Shown: piece by piece, positions 1 to 5,779 of the stretch
How the letters are laid out: each line of letters opens with the position of its first letter
Position numbering within the stretch: position 1 is the stretch's first letter
NCBI GenBank assembly: GCA_017557475.1
Contig: JAFYYO010000034.1
Location: 1-6,416 of the forward strand
Source of the DNA: Bacteroidaceae bacterium
GTDB lineage: Bacteria > Bacteroidota > Bacteroidia > Bacteroidales > Bacteroidaceae
Length of the DNA: 6,416 bases
Direction of reading: 5' to 3'
The notes under the pieces: generated by a model
Seen by the model: only the letters and a program-made list of their open reading frames with translations
Database searches by the model: none
Told to the model about the DNA's origin: nothing
Translations under genes and position numbers: made by a program

Positions 1-44
1 TATACAAACTGTCCTTTTGGTGCTGGAGGGCATGGGAAACAAGT

Positions 45-1376
45 ATGACAATGAATAAGAAGTACTTTATCGCAGTCCTGCTTCTGATGATTGCAGGCTT
101 GCAGACCGCTTGGGCACAGTCTGTTTTAATAAAGCTATCGGATAACAGAACTGTCGTATACAACGTCAATAAGGTAGAAAACATCAGCTTTACAGAAAAC
201 AATTGTGCTGACAATTACGAGTATGTCGACCTCGGCCTGCCAAGTGGAACACTTTGGGCAACATGCAACATCGGAGCAGAAAGCCCAGAGGATTACGGCG
301 ACTACTTTGCATGGGGCGAGACAGAGCCGAAGACGTCATTTGGATGGAGCACTTATTCATTTGGTACTAAAAACAATCTAAGCAAGTACACATCCAGTGA
401 CGGCATAGAAGAACTTCAGCCAGAAGACGACGCTGCTGTTGCAAATTGGGGCAGCGAATGGAAGATGCCAAGCAAGGAGCAGTTGGAGGAACTCATTAAT
501 AGCAACTACACCACAACAGAGTGGACGACACAGAATGGAGTGACGGGCAGGCTCATTACAAGCAAGAGCAACGGCAAGAGTATCTTCCTACCCGCAGCAG
601 GCTACTACTTCAACGATAATTACAAAGAGGCAGGCAATCAGGGCAACTACTGGTCGCGTACACTCTACAATAACCTAAACGCATGTCAGTTAAACATAAA
701 ACAGGGCTATGTGGGCGTACTCGAACGCGGCTATGGTATGTCCATCCGTCCTGTGCGTTCAGCAGCTCATGAATTCATTGACCTTGGCTTGCCAAGCGGT
801 ACACTATGGGCAACGTCCAATGTTGGCGCAGAAAGTCCTGAGGATGTTGGTGATTACTTCGCTTGGGGCGAGACGGAGCCAAAAGATGTTCCAACGGAAT
901 ACTATAACTTTACCAACTATTTGTATTGCAAAGGCACAGGTCTTACATTAACAAAGTATTGCTCCCAAAGCAGCTATGGTTACAATGGCTTTACTGATGA
1001 GCTGACAGAACTTCTGCCTGGAGACGATGCAGCCACAATAAACTGGGGCAGCGATTGTCAAATGCCAAGTAAGGAGCAGTTCCAGGAACTTATACAATAC
1101 TCCACGATTACATTAACAACACAGAATGGCGTTAGTGGGCGCAAGGTAACAAGTAATATTAATGGCAAGAGCATTTTCTTCCCGTTCACGGGTTACTTCT
1201 TCGAAAACGGTATCAGTGATAAAGACAAACAAGCTTACTACTGGTCGCGTTCTCTATACACAAGCGAACCTGCTTATTCGCAAGCGTTAACATTTTACAC
1301 AAACATCAACAACATCAGTTGCTCACGTCAAATCCGTGCCTTTGGTTGTTGCGTTCGTCCTGTGAGGAAGCAATAG
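45..1376 (+). CDS. Secreted protein with two tandem Bacteroidetes 'DLGLPSGTLWAT' (FISUMP-like) domains
   Basis: Predicted exported protein of 443 aa; molecular function unknown. Residues 1-24 form a classical signal peptide (KK, hydrophobic core, cleavage likely at AWA/Q25). Residues 26-51 are a short beta-like lead segment (IKLSDNRTVVYNVNKVENIS) often seen ahead of such domains in Prevotella and Bacteroides. Domain 1 spans about 59-240 and domain 2 about 242-443. Each carries, in order, DLGLPSGTLWAT, GDYFAWGETEPK, GDDAA/EDDAA with NWGS, MPSKEQ, TTQNGV.GR, NGKSIF, YWSR.LY and a terminal RPVR. These resemble the Fibrobacter-succinogenes-type paralogous/DUF1566-like domains common in gut Bacteroidetes. 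No lipoprotein cysteine or C-terminal sorting domain is visible. ATG 45 opens the frame; ATG 51 (MNKKYF) is equally plausible and no ribosome site decides between them. It converges on the receptor gene. Exported nature is firm; any surface or binding role is inference. Confidence 0.85.
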   Translation: MTMNKKYFIAVLLLMIAGLQTAWAQSVLIKLSDNRTVVYNVNKVENISFTENNCADNYEYVDLGLPSGTLWATCNIGAESPEDYGDYFAWGETEPKTSFGWSTYSFGTKNNLSKYTSSDGIEELQPEDDAAVANWGSEWKMPSKEQLEELINSNYTTTEWTTQNGVTGRLITSKSNGKSIFLPAAGYYFNDNYKEAGNQGNYWSRTLYNNLNACQLNIKQGYVGVLERGYGMSIRPVRSAAHEFIDLGLPSGTLWATSNVGAESPEDVGDYFAWGETEPKDVPTEYYNFTNYLYCKGTGLTLTKYCSQSSYGYNGFTDELTELLPGDDAATINWGSDCQMPSKEQFQELIQYSTITLTTQNGVSGRKVTSNINGKSIFFPFTGYFFENGISDKDKQAYYWSRSLYTSEPAYSQALTFYTNINNISCSRQIRAFGCCVRPVRKQ

Positions 1377-1417
1377 GGGATAGAGTCGCAGTTCAGTAAG
1401 AGCGTGCTATTATAAAG

Positions 1418-1460
1418 CAGCAAGAGCCTCTTGTCGTAATTTCGGCAGGGGCTCTTGCTG
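1418..1460. terminator. Bidirectional hairpin terminator between convergent genes
   Basis: Arms 1418-1430 and 1448-1460 pair over 13 bp with one G.T wobble. The inner segment pairs for 5 more (1432-1436 with 1443-1447, one wobble) after a single-base bulge, leaving a 6-nt loop. Both flanks are only moderately T-rich: TTGTTAT follows on the plus strand, and CTTTATAAT follows on the minus strand. The hairpin lies 41 nt after the plus-strand stop at 1376 and 3 nt after the distal TAA of the receptor at 1464-1466, so it suits both genes. Confidence 0.75.
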
Positions 1461-1463
1461 TTG

Positions 1464-1610
1464 TTATAGTTCGACGAGGATGCGGGCATTTATCATGCGG
1501 CCTGTGAGGTAATTGGGGACAGCGTACTGATGGTTCGAGATGTCCGTTATCCAATAGTAGCTGCTGACGTTGTCGAGACCGAAGATGTTGAAGCAGTCCA
1601 GGCCGAGTCA
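1464..1610 (-). pseudogene. Detached C-terminal tail of the TonB-dependent receptor, beyond an in-frame TGA
   Basis: Reading the receptor frame through the TGA (1608-1610) gives 47 more sense codons and then TAA at 1464-1466. The peptide starts LGLDCFNIFGLDNVSSYYW and continues with AVPNYLTGR, ending ILVEL. This is what I know as the usual ending of this receptor type, namely the last beta strands of the barrel. No frameshift is needed, since the distance between the two stops is a multiple of three. The segment has no start of its own. With readthrough or reversion the protein would be 799 aa. Whether this is a real nonsense mutation, a sequencing error or recoding cannot be settled from the sequence alone. 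Confidence 0.8.
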
Positions 1611-3863
1611 GATGTTGCGAAGATGCCTGCAACGGCGCAGGTGATGGTCTTCGTTATCAATGAGCCTGTAGTTCATGCCGATGTCGAAGCGCTTGTAGGC
1701 TGGTGCTCGGAAGGCGTTGCGCTCAAGTCCGGTATGCGGTGGGCCGAAGGGCAGGCCGTCGGCAAAGGTGGCTTTGAGGTTCATCTTCCAGCGCGTCGTG
1801 TTCGGGAAGTAGTCGGTGAAGAAGAGGTTGATGTTGTAGCGTTGGTCGGTGGGCTGCGGTATCTTCTGACCGTTGAGGTTCATCGAGGCTTTCATCAGAC
1901 CGAAGCTGATCCAGGAGTCTGTGCCTGGTACGAATTCTCCATAGACCTTGAAGTCGGCTCCAACGACGTAACCCGTTGCGCAGTTGTTACCGTAATAGAC
2001 GATTTTGAGGTTATCGACGTTGTAGGGGTTGAGTTTCCATTGTGCCTTATAGTAGGCTTCGGTGGTGAACTTGAAGGGTCGGCCACTGACCTTGAACTTG
2101 TATTCCATGCCTGCGACGACTTGGAAGGAGCGCTGCGACTTGATGTTCTGGTTGAGCTGAACGGTGGTGTTGCCAGCCAGGGTGATGGTGTCGCGAAGCT
2201 CCTTATAGAAGGGGCGTTGGTTGTAGAGTCCGAGTGCGAGGCGGAATGTGAAGTTGTCGTTGGATGCGGGCACGAAGCCGAGGCTTGCTCGGGGGCTGAA
2301 GAGCCACTCTTTGTTCCAGCTCCAATAGCTGAGGCGAAGGCCGTAGTTGAAGCTGAGGATGCCGAGGCTGCTTTCTCTGCGCCATGTGTCCTGGGCATAG
2401 AGTTCGAGCTGGTTGGAGCTGATCTCGTTGCTGGCTCGCATGTTATAGATGACTTGCAGGTCGTTTCCGGTATGCGGAACGGAGTAGCCGCTGCTGTCGC
2501 GATATTCCCATTCGTTGGAGTTCTCGCGAACCTTCTCGTGCTTCCAGCCAAGTCCGGTATGGATTTGATGGGTGCCGAGCTTGAGGTCGTAGGCGAGCTT
2601 CATGGATTGGACGGAGCTGTAGAGGAAGTTGCGAGCGTGTTCCATATAAGAGCCGACGCCAAGTTGCTCGTCGCCATTCGTCTCGTTGAGCCAGTACTGG
2701 CCTTGAATGTCGTAGGTCTCTTTTTCGCGATTGCTGAAGAGGGAAGTGGTGAGGCTGATTGCTCCTTTGCCAAGCATGCGAGCTGCGCGGAAGGTGCCGA
2801 AGAGCGTCTGGAACTGGTCTTCCTCTTTGCCGTCGAAATAGACTTTGAAGCTCTTCACGTCTTCCATCGTTCCGAACCTCGTCTCGCGGTCGGCTGGCTT
2901 GAAGTTGTAGTTGTTGCGATTGATATAGACGATGGCGTCGAAGGCCCAATTCTTTGAGGGAGCCCAACGCATATAAGCCTGATAGTCGAGGAAGTTGGGC
3001 TTGTACTCGCCCTTCGTCTCGAGCGAGCCGAGCATGTACTGGTTGGTTTTGTAGCGCAGTCCATTCGAGAAGGAGAACTTCTTCTTGCCGTAACCGACAT
3101 AAACGCTCGCGCCAAGAAGACTGGCAGCCACGGTGGCTTCGAGCCTTTCGGGATGAGCATAGGTGATATCGAGCACGCTCGACATCCTGTCGCCATACTT
3201 TGCCTCGAACCCGCCTGCCGAGAAGTTAATCTTCTCGACCATGTCGCTATTGATGACGGAAAGTCCTTCTTGCTGTCCGCTACTGATAAGCATCGGACGA
3301 TAAACCTCTACTCCGTTGATATAGACGCAGTTCTCGTCGAACGAACCGCCTCGGACGTTATACTGACTGGAAAGCTCGTTATGTGTGCTGACGCCAGCTT
3401 GCGTGGCCACAAGCTCTTCGACGGCATTGCCGCTTGTCGAGGGCATTCGCTTGAGGTCTTTCTTGTTGAGTTCTTGCATCGAACCCATTTGTCGGCGAGT
3501 CTCCGCGACAGTCACTTCGGAGAGTTCCTTGCCGCCTTCTCGCATCACGATGTTGAGCGTCAGATTGCCTTTGGGTTTCTTGAGGACGCGCTTGCGAGTC
3601 TCGTAGCCAATCATGCTATAAACGACCACGACACTATCGGCAGTATGGAAGGAGAAATTGTATTGCCCGTCGAGCGAAGCAGTAGTGCCAAAAGGCTGAC
3701 CCTCGATGCGAACCTGACACAAAGAGACTGGGTCTTGGCTCTCGTCAACAACCCTACCTTTCAGATGCACCTTAGCGGTATCGACCTGCTGCTCTTCCTC
3801 TTGAGCAGAGACGTTCATAATGCCCCAAAAGAGAGGCAGAAGAAGCAATAAGAAACGTTTCAT
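1608..3863 (-). CDS. TonB-dependent outer-membrane receptor, C-terminally truncated by an in-frame stop
   Basis: Outer-membrane beta-barrel importer family, energised by TonB-ExbBD; ligand unknown. The 751-aa product has a signal peptide (1-20, cleavage VSA/Q21). A carboxypeptidase-regulatory-like beta-sandwich follows at about 31-110 (LKGRVVDESQDPVSLCQVRI, SMIGYETR), and a plug domain at about 120-235 with NVRGGSFDENCVYINGVEVY (169-188) and KINFSAGGFEAKYGDRMSSV. The rest alternates aromatic-rich strands of the barrel. At about 750-800 aa with no SusD partner beside it, it is not a typical SusC. The frame ends at TGA where a tryptophan (TGG) would be a natural fit, and 47 sense codons remain downstream, so the shortened product lacks the final strands that barrel assembly normally needs and is probably non-functional. 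The ATG at 3863 is fixed by the signal peptide. The gene is divergent from the operon at 4057, and I find no consensus promoter for it. Its DNA is GC-richer than its neighbours in places. Confidence 0.88.
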   Translation of the reverse strand: MKRFLLLLLPLFWGIMNVSAQEEEQQVDTAKVHLKGRVVDESQDPVSLCQVRIEGQPFGTTASLDGQYNFSFHTADSVVVVYSMIGYETRKRVLKKPKGNLTLNIVMREGGKELSEVTVAETRRQMGSMQELNKKDLKRMPSTSGNAVEELVATQAGVSTHNELSSQYNVRGGSFDENCVYINGVEVYRPMLISSGQQEGLSVINSDMVEKINFSAGGFEAKYGDRMSSVLDITYAHPERLEATVAASLLGASVYVGYGKKKFSFSNGLRYKTNQYMLGSLETKGEYKPNFLDYQAYMRWAPSKNWAFDAIVYINRNNYNFKPADRETRFGTMEDVKSFKVYFDGKEEDQFQTLFGTFRAARMLGKGAISLTTSLFSNREKETYDIQGQYWLNETNGDEQLGVGSYMEHARNFLYSSVQSMKLAYDLKLGTHQIHTGLGWKHEKVRENSNEWEYRDSSGYSVPHTGNDLQVIYNMRASNEISSNQLELYAQDTWRRESSLGILSFNYGLRLSYWSWNKEWLFSPRASLGFVPASNDNFTFRLALGLYNQRPFYKELRDTITLAGNTTVQLNQNIKSQRSFQVVAGMEYKFKVSGRPFKFTTEAYYKAQWKLNPYNVDNLKIVYYGNNCATGYVVGADFKVYGEFVPGTDSWISFGLMKASMNLNGQKIPQPTDQRYNINLFFTDYFPNTTRWKMNLKATFADGLPFGPPHTGLERNAFRAPAYKRFDIGMNYRLIDNEDHHLRRCRHLRNI

Positions 3864-3901
3864 TTAATATAATAACGTTAAAAGTGATGATTTATTGTGA
3901 T

Positions 3902-3933
3902 AACTTTCAACTTTCATCTTTCAACTTTCAACT
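3902..3933. repeat. Heptamer tandem repeat (AACTTTC), about 4.6 copies
   Basis: Unit AACTTTC occurs at 3902-3908, 3909-3915, 3916-3922 (variant ATCTTTC) and 3923-3929, with a partial AACT at 3930-3933. On the minus strand it reads GAAAGTT and lies 28 nt or more upstream of the receptor start, so it would be in its leader or promoter region. Copy number could vary by slippage. A regulatory role is only a possibility. Confidence 0.8.
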
Positions 3934-3937
3934 AAAA

Positions 3938-3970
3938 GTCGTACCTTGACACTTCGTGTCGAGCTACGAC
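3938..3970. repeat. Imperfect palindrome between divergent genes
   Basis: Outer arms GTCGTA (3938-3943) and TACGAC (3965-3970) pair over 6 bp. After one C/C mismatch, inner arms 3945-3952 and 3956-3963 pair over 8 bp with one G.T wobble, closing on a 3-nt TTC loop. There is no T-run on either side that would make it a clear terminator. Its first 10 bases, GTCGTACCTT, recur at 4025-4034 as part of the operon promoter. It could be an operator, a transcript hairpin or a small dispersed intergenic repeat; the sequence does not say which. Confidence 0.65.
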
Positions 3971-3985
3971 TGCGCTCGGAAAAGT

Positions 3986-4007
3986 AAAAGAAAACTTCTT
4001 TTCTTTT
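3986..4007. repeat. AT-rich inverted repeat overlapping the -33 element
   Basis: AAAAGAAAA (3986-3994) and TTTTCTTTT (3999-4007) are perfect inverted arms around a 4-nt loop, CTTC. In RNA the pairing could extend outward through two G.T wobbles and four more A-T pairs. The right arm contains most of the TTTG (4005-4008) assigned as the -33 promoter element, so any protein or structure on the palindrome would bear on operon transcription. Homopurine/homopyrimidine bias alone could produce it. Confidence 0.5.
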
Positions 4008-4036
4008 GTTTTTCTCTCGCTTTTGTCGTACCTTTG
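4005..4036 (+). promoter_or_regulatory. Bacteroidetes-type promoter for the four-gene operon
   Basis: TTTG at 4005-4008 and TACCTTTG at 4029-4036 match the Bacteroidetes primary sigma consensus (-33 TTTG, -7 TAnnTTTG) with a 20-nt spacer. The downstream edge lies 20 nt before ATG 4057, so the leader is short, roughly 10-15 nt, and A-rich with no clear Shine-Dalgarno, as is common in this phylum. A weaker look-alike (TACCTTG, 3942-3948) lies upstream without a matching -33 element. Confidence 0.75.
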
Positions 4037-4056
4037 CGGAGCAAAAGAGAAATTTT

Positions 4057-4584
4057 ATGAAAGATTTCAGCGAACTGATAAAGACGAGACGCAGTATGCG
4101 TCAGTTTACGGACGAACTCTTGAGCGGCGACGAGGTGAAGCTGTTGCTTCGAGCAGGTTTGATGGCTCCAAGCAGTAAAGGCCTCCATAGCTACGAGTTC
4201 ATCGTTGTGGAAGACAAGCAGATGCTCTCGGTTTTGAGTGGGTGCAAAGCTGTTGGTTCCGACTTTTTGGCAGGAGCTCCTTTGGCAATCGTCGTGCTTG
4301 CTGACCCAAGAATAAGCGATGTTTGGATAGAAGATGCCTCAGTTGCTGCGACCAATATCTTGCTTCAAGCCGAAGACCTCGGGCTTGGTGCTTGTTGGAT
4401 TCAACTGCGCGACAGACAAGACAGCGAAGGTCGTCCAACCGAAGATATCGTGAAGTCCTTGCTCGACATTCCCGATGAGATGAGAACTGTTTGCATGATT
4501 GCTGTCGGACACAAAGGAATGGAACGCAAGCCGCAAAACGAAGACCGACTGAAATGGGATCGCGTACATATCGGACAGTACTGA
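4057..4584 (+). CDS. Nitroreductase-family FMN-dependent oxidoreductase
   Basis: Small flavoprotein of the NAD(P)H:FMN nitroreductase superfamily, cytoplasmic, probably a homodimer; physiological substrate unknown. The 175-aa product shows the family's N-terminal FMN-phosphate motif TRRSMRQF (10-17), the APSSKGLHSYEFIVV segment (37-51), a central helix SVAATNILLQAEDLGLGACW (95-114) and the flavin-side IAVGHKG (148-154). The usual family length is about 170-220 aa, so it appears intact. The frame is open upstream to 4006, but M at 4057 is chosen because family homology begins at KDFSELIKTRRS and the -7 promoter element lies within the longer version. It is the first gene of the operon, and its last 31 nt overlap the DUF2520 gene, which suggests translational coupling. 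Membership is firm; calling it a nitroaromatic reductase would be over-specific. Confidence 0.88.
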   Translation: MKDFSELIKTRRSMRQFTDELLSGDEVKLLLRAGLMAPSSKGLHSYEFIVVEDKQMLSVLSGCKAVGSDFLAGAPLAIVVLADPRISDVWIEDASVAATNILLQAEDLGLGACWIQLRDRQDSEGRPTEDIVKSLLDIPDEMRTVCMIAVGHKGMERKPQNEDRLKWDRVHIGQY

Positions 4585-5282
4585 TTGGAGCAGGCAATGT
4601 GGCGAGCTTCCTAAAAGCGAACATCAAGTCGCCTTTCGAAGTGACCTGTGTTGGCGGACGTCAAAGAAAGTGCCCCATTCCAACTGATGCCGACCTTTAC
4701 ATCATCGCTATAAGTGATAGGGCAATTCCCTCTGTTGCTGAGGAACTTATAGACGTCGAAGGTTTGGTTGTTCATACAGCTGGAAGTGTGCCGATGAATG
4801 TGCTTTCTCAAAAGAGGAGAGGCGTGCTTTATCCCTTGCAAACTATCTCCAAGAAGCGAGAACTGCCTGCCGAGAAGGTGCCTTTTTATATAGAAGCTGC
4901 TCAAAAAGAAGACCTCGAATTGCTTCGATTGCTTGCCGAAAGTATGGGAAGCAAAGCGGAGCATATGACAAGCGAGAAGCGCAAATATCTTCATCTCGCT
5001 GCCGTGTTCTGTTGCAACTTCGTGAATCGCCTTTATGGCATCACAGCCGACCTTCTCGAAGCGCACAGCATCCCCTTCTCGGCAATGCTTCCGCTCATCA
5101 AGGAAACGGCAGATAAGGTGGAAAATCTCACTCCTCATCAAGCCCAAACAGGCCCTGCAGTTCGTTGGGACGAAGAGGTTATGTCGCAGCAAATGGCTCT
5201 CCTCGATGATGAGCAACGCCAACTCTATCAACTACTTAGCAAAAGCATACACGATGATAAACTACGATTTGACAAAGATTAA
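4554..5282 (+). CDS. Rossmann-fold / DUF2520 domain protein (F420-NADP-oxidoreductase-like)
   Basis: Putative NAD(P)-dependent protein of unknown reaction, 242 aa. The N-terminal Rossmann-like half begins TVLIGAGNVASFL (8-20), the dinucleotide-binding glycine turn, followed by YIIAISDRAIPSVAEEL (49-65) and VVHTAGSVP (72-80). The C-terminal DUF2520 half contains KYLHLAAVFCCNFVNRLYG (144-162), PLIKETADKVENL (180-192) and the hallmark PHQAQTGPAVRWD (194-206). The two-part architecture resembles ketopantoate or pyrroline-5-carboxylate reductases, but no substrate can be assigned. The frame is open back to 4491, and ATG 4554 is preferred because it leaves a short lead before the nucleotide-binding strand. 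This gives a 31-nt overlap with the preceding gene, and the 3' end overlaps the next gene by 29 nt. From memory, DUF2520, KdsC and Maf genes also adjoin in other Bacteroidetes. Confidence 0.85.
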   Translation: MGSRTYRTVLIGAGNVASFLKANIKSPFEVTCVGGRQRKCPIPTDADLYIIAISDRAIPSVAEELIDVEGLVVHTAGSVPMNVLSQKRRGVLYPLQTISKKRELPAEKVPFYIEAAQKEDLELLRLLAESMGSKAEHMTSEKRKYLHLAAVFCCNFVNRLYGITADLLEAHSIPFSAMLPLIKETADKVENLTPHQAQTGPAVRWDEEVMSQQMALLDDEQRQLYQLLSKSIHDDKLRFDKD

Positions 5283-5772
5283 GGCACTCGTCTTCGATGT
5301 GGATGGCGTGCTTAGCGCTGAGACTATTCTGACGAACGACGAGGGTGTGCTGATGCGTTCTGTCAACACAAAAGATGGTTATGCGCTTCGCCTCGCAGTA
5401 ACAGAAGGTCTGCATGTTGCCATCATCACTGGTGCTCGCGAGGAAGCAATACGTCGTCGCTATAATGGACTTCAGATACAAGATGTCTTTCTCGGCAGTT
5501 CGGTTAAGACAGAGAAACTGCAACAACTGCTTGACAAATACAATCTTAAAAGGGAAGAGGTGCTTTATATGGGCGACGACATTCCCGATTACGAAGTGAT
5601 GAAACAAGTAGGACTGCCTTGTTGCCCAGCAGACGCAGTTCCTGAGATTCGCGATATCAGTCTGTACGTTAGTCATCGAAATGGAGGACAAGGCTGTGTG
5701 CGCGATGTCGTCGAGCAAGTTCTCAAGGCTCAAGGCAAATGGATGGCAAATGCAGAAGCGTTTAGTTGGTAA
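5254..5772 (+). CDS. kdsC: KdsC-like 3-deoxy-D-manno-octulosonate 8-phosphate phosphatase (HAD family)
   Basis: Likely hydrolyses Kdo 8-phosphate to Kdo and phosphate, the step before CMP-Kdo formation for lipid A-core assembly; cytoplasmic, usually tetrameric and Mg-dependent. The 172-aa product has the full HAD set without a cap: motif I FDVDGVLS with D15 (nucleophile) and D17, motif II IITG with T59, the motif III lysine at K85 (SSVKTEKL), and motif IV MGDDIPDYEVM with D108, D109 and D112. The KdsC-type C-terminal signature NGGQGCVRDVVEQVLKAQGKW (143-163) supports this subfamily over other C0 HADs. ATG 5254 gives the normal lead of 14 residues before the nucleophile and overlaps the upstream gene by 29 nt. 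An N-acylneuraminate-9-phosphatase-type or other sugar-phosphate activity is the main alternative. Confidence 0.87.
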   Translation: MINYDLTKIKALVFDVDGVLSAETILTNDEGVLMRSVNTKDGYALRLAVTEGLHVAIITGAREEAIRRRYNGLQIQDVFLGSSVKTEKLQQLLDKYNLKREEVLYMGDDIPDYEVMKQVGLPCCPADAVPEIRDISLYVSHRNGGQGCVRDVVEQVLKAQGKWMANAEAFSW

Positions 5773-5779
5773 AGAAAAA

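Noticed and set aside
2..58. Possible 3' end of an upstream gene, open from the window edge to TAA at 56-58 and overlapping the first gene's start
   Set aside because: Only 18 codons are visible and no motif can be recognised. Chance openness is likely enough that I do not list it as a gene, though it would be consistent with an upstream gene.
1393..1632. A 79-residue minus-strand open frame over the receptor's 3' end, suggesting a frameshift at the receptor end
   Set aside because: The tail homologous to receptor endings is found in the original frame after the TGA, not in this frame. The lesion is therefore a nonsense codon, and this frame is a shadow.
1895..2551. A 218-residue minus-strand open frame in another phase within the receptor
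   Set aside because: It is low-complexity S/T/A/P-rich translation of an alternative frame; the receptor frame through the same bases has strong barrel-type sequence.
1530..2957. A 475-residue open frame on the plus strand antisense to the receptor
   Set aside because: Its translation is rich in V, E, A and G with no recognisable domain or signal, while the opposite strand encodes a clear TonB-dependent receptor. It is the mirror of GC-rich codons.
3153..3851. A 232-residue plus-strand open frame
   Set aside because: It lies antisense to the receptor's signal peptide, regulatory domain and plug, has no family resemblance, and no plausible promoter or ribosome site precedes it.
4006..4056. 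Extended N-terminus for the nitroreductase beginning at 4006
   Set aside because: The extension would overlap the promoter -7 element, adds non-family residues, and the normal family start is at 4057.
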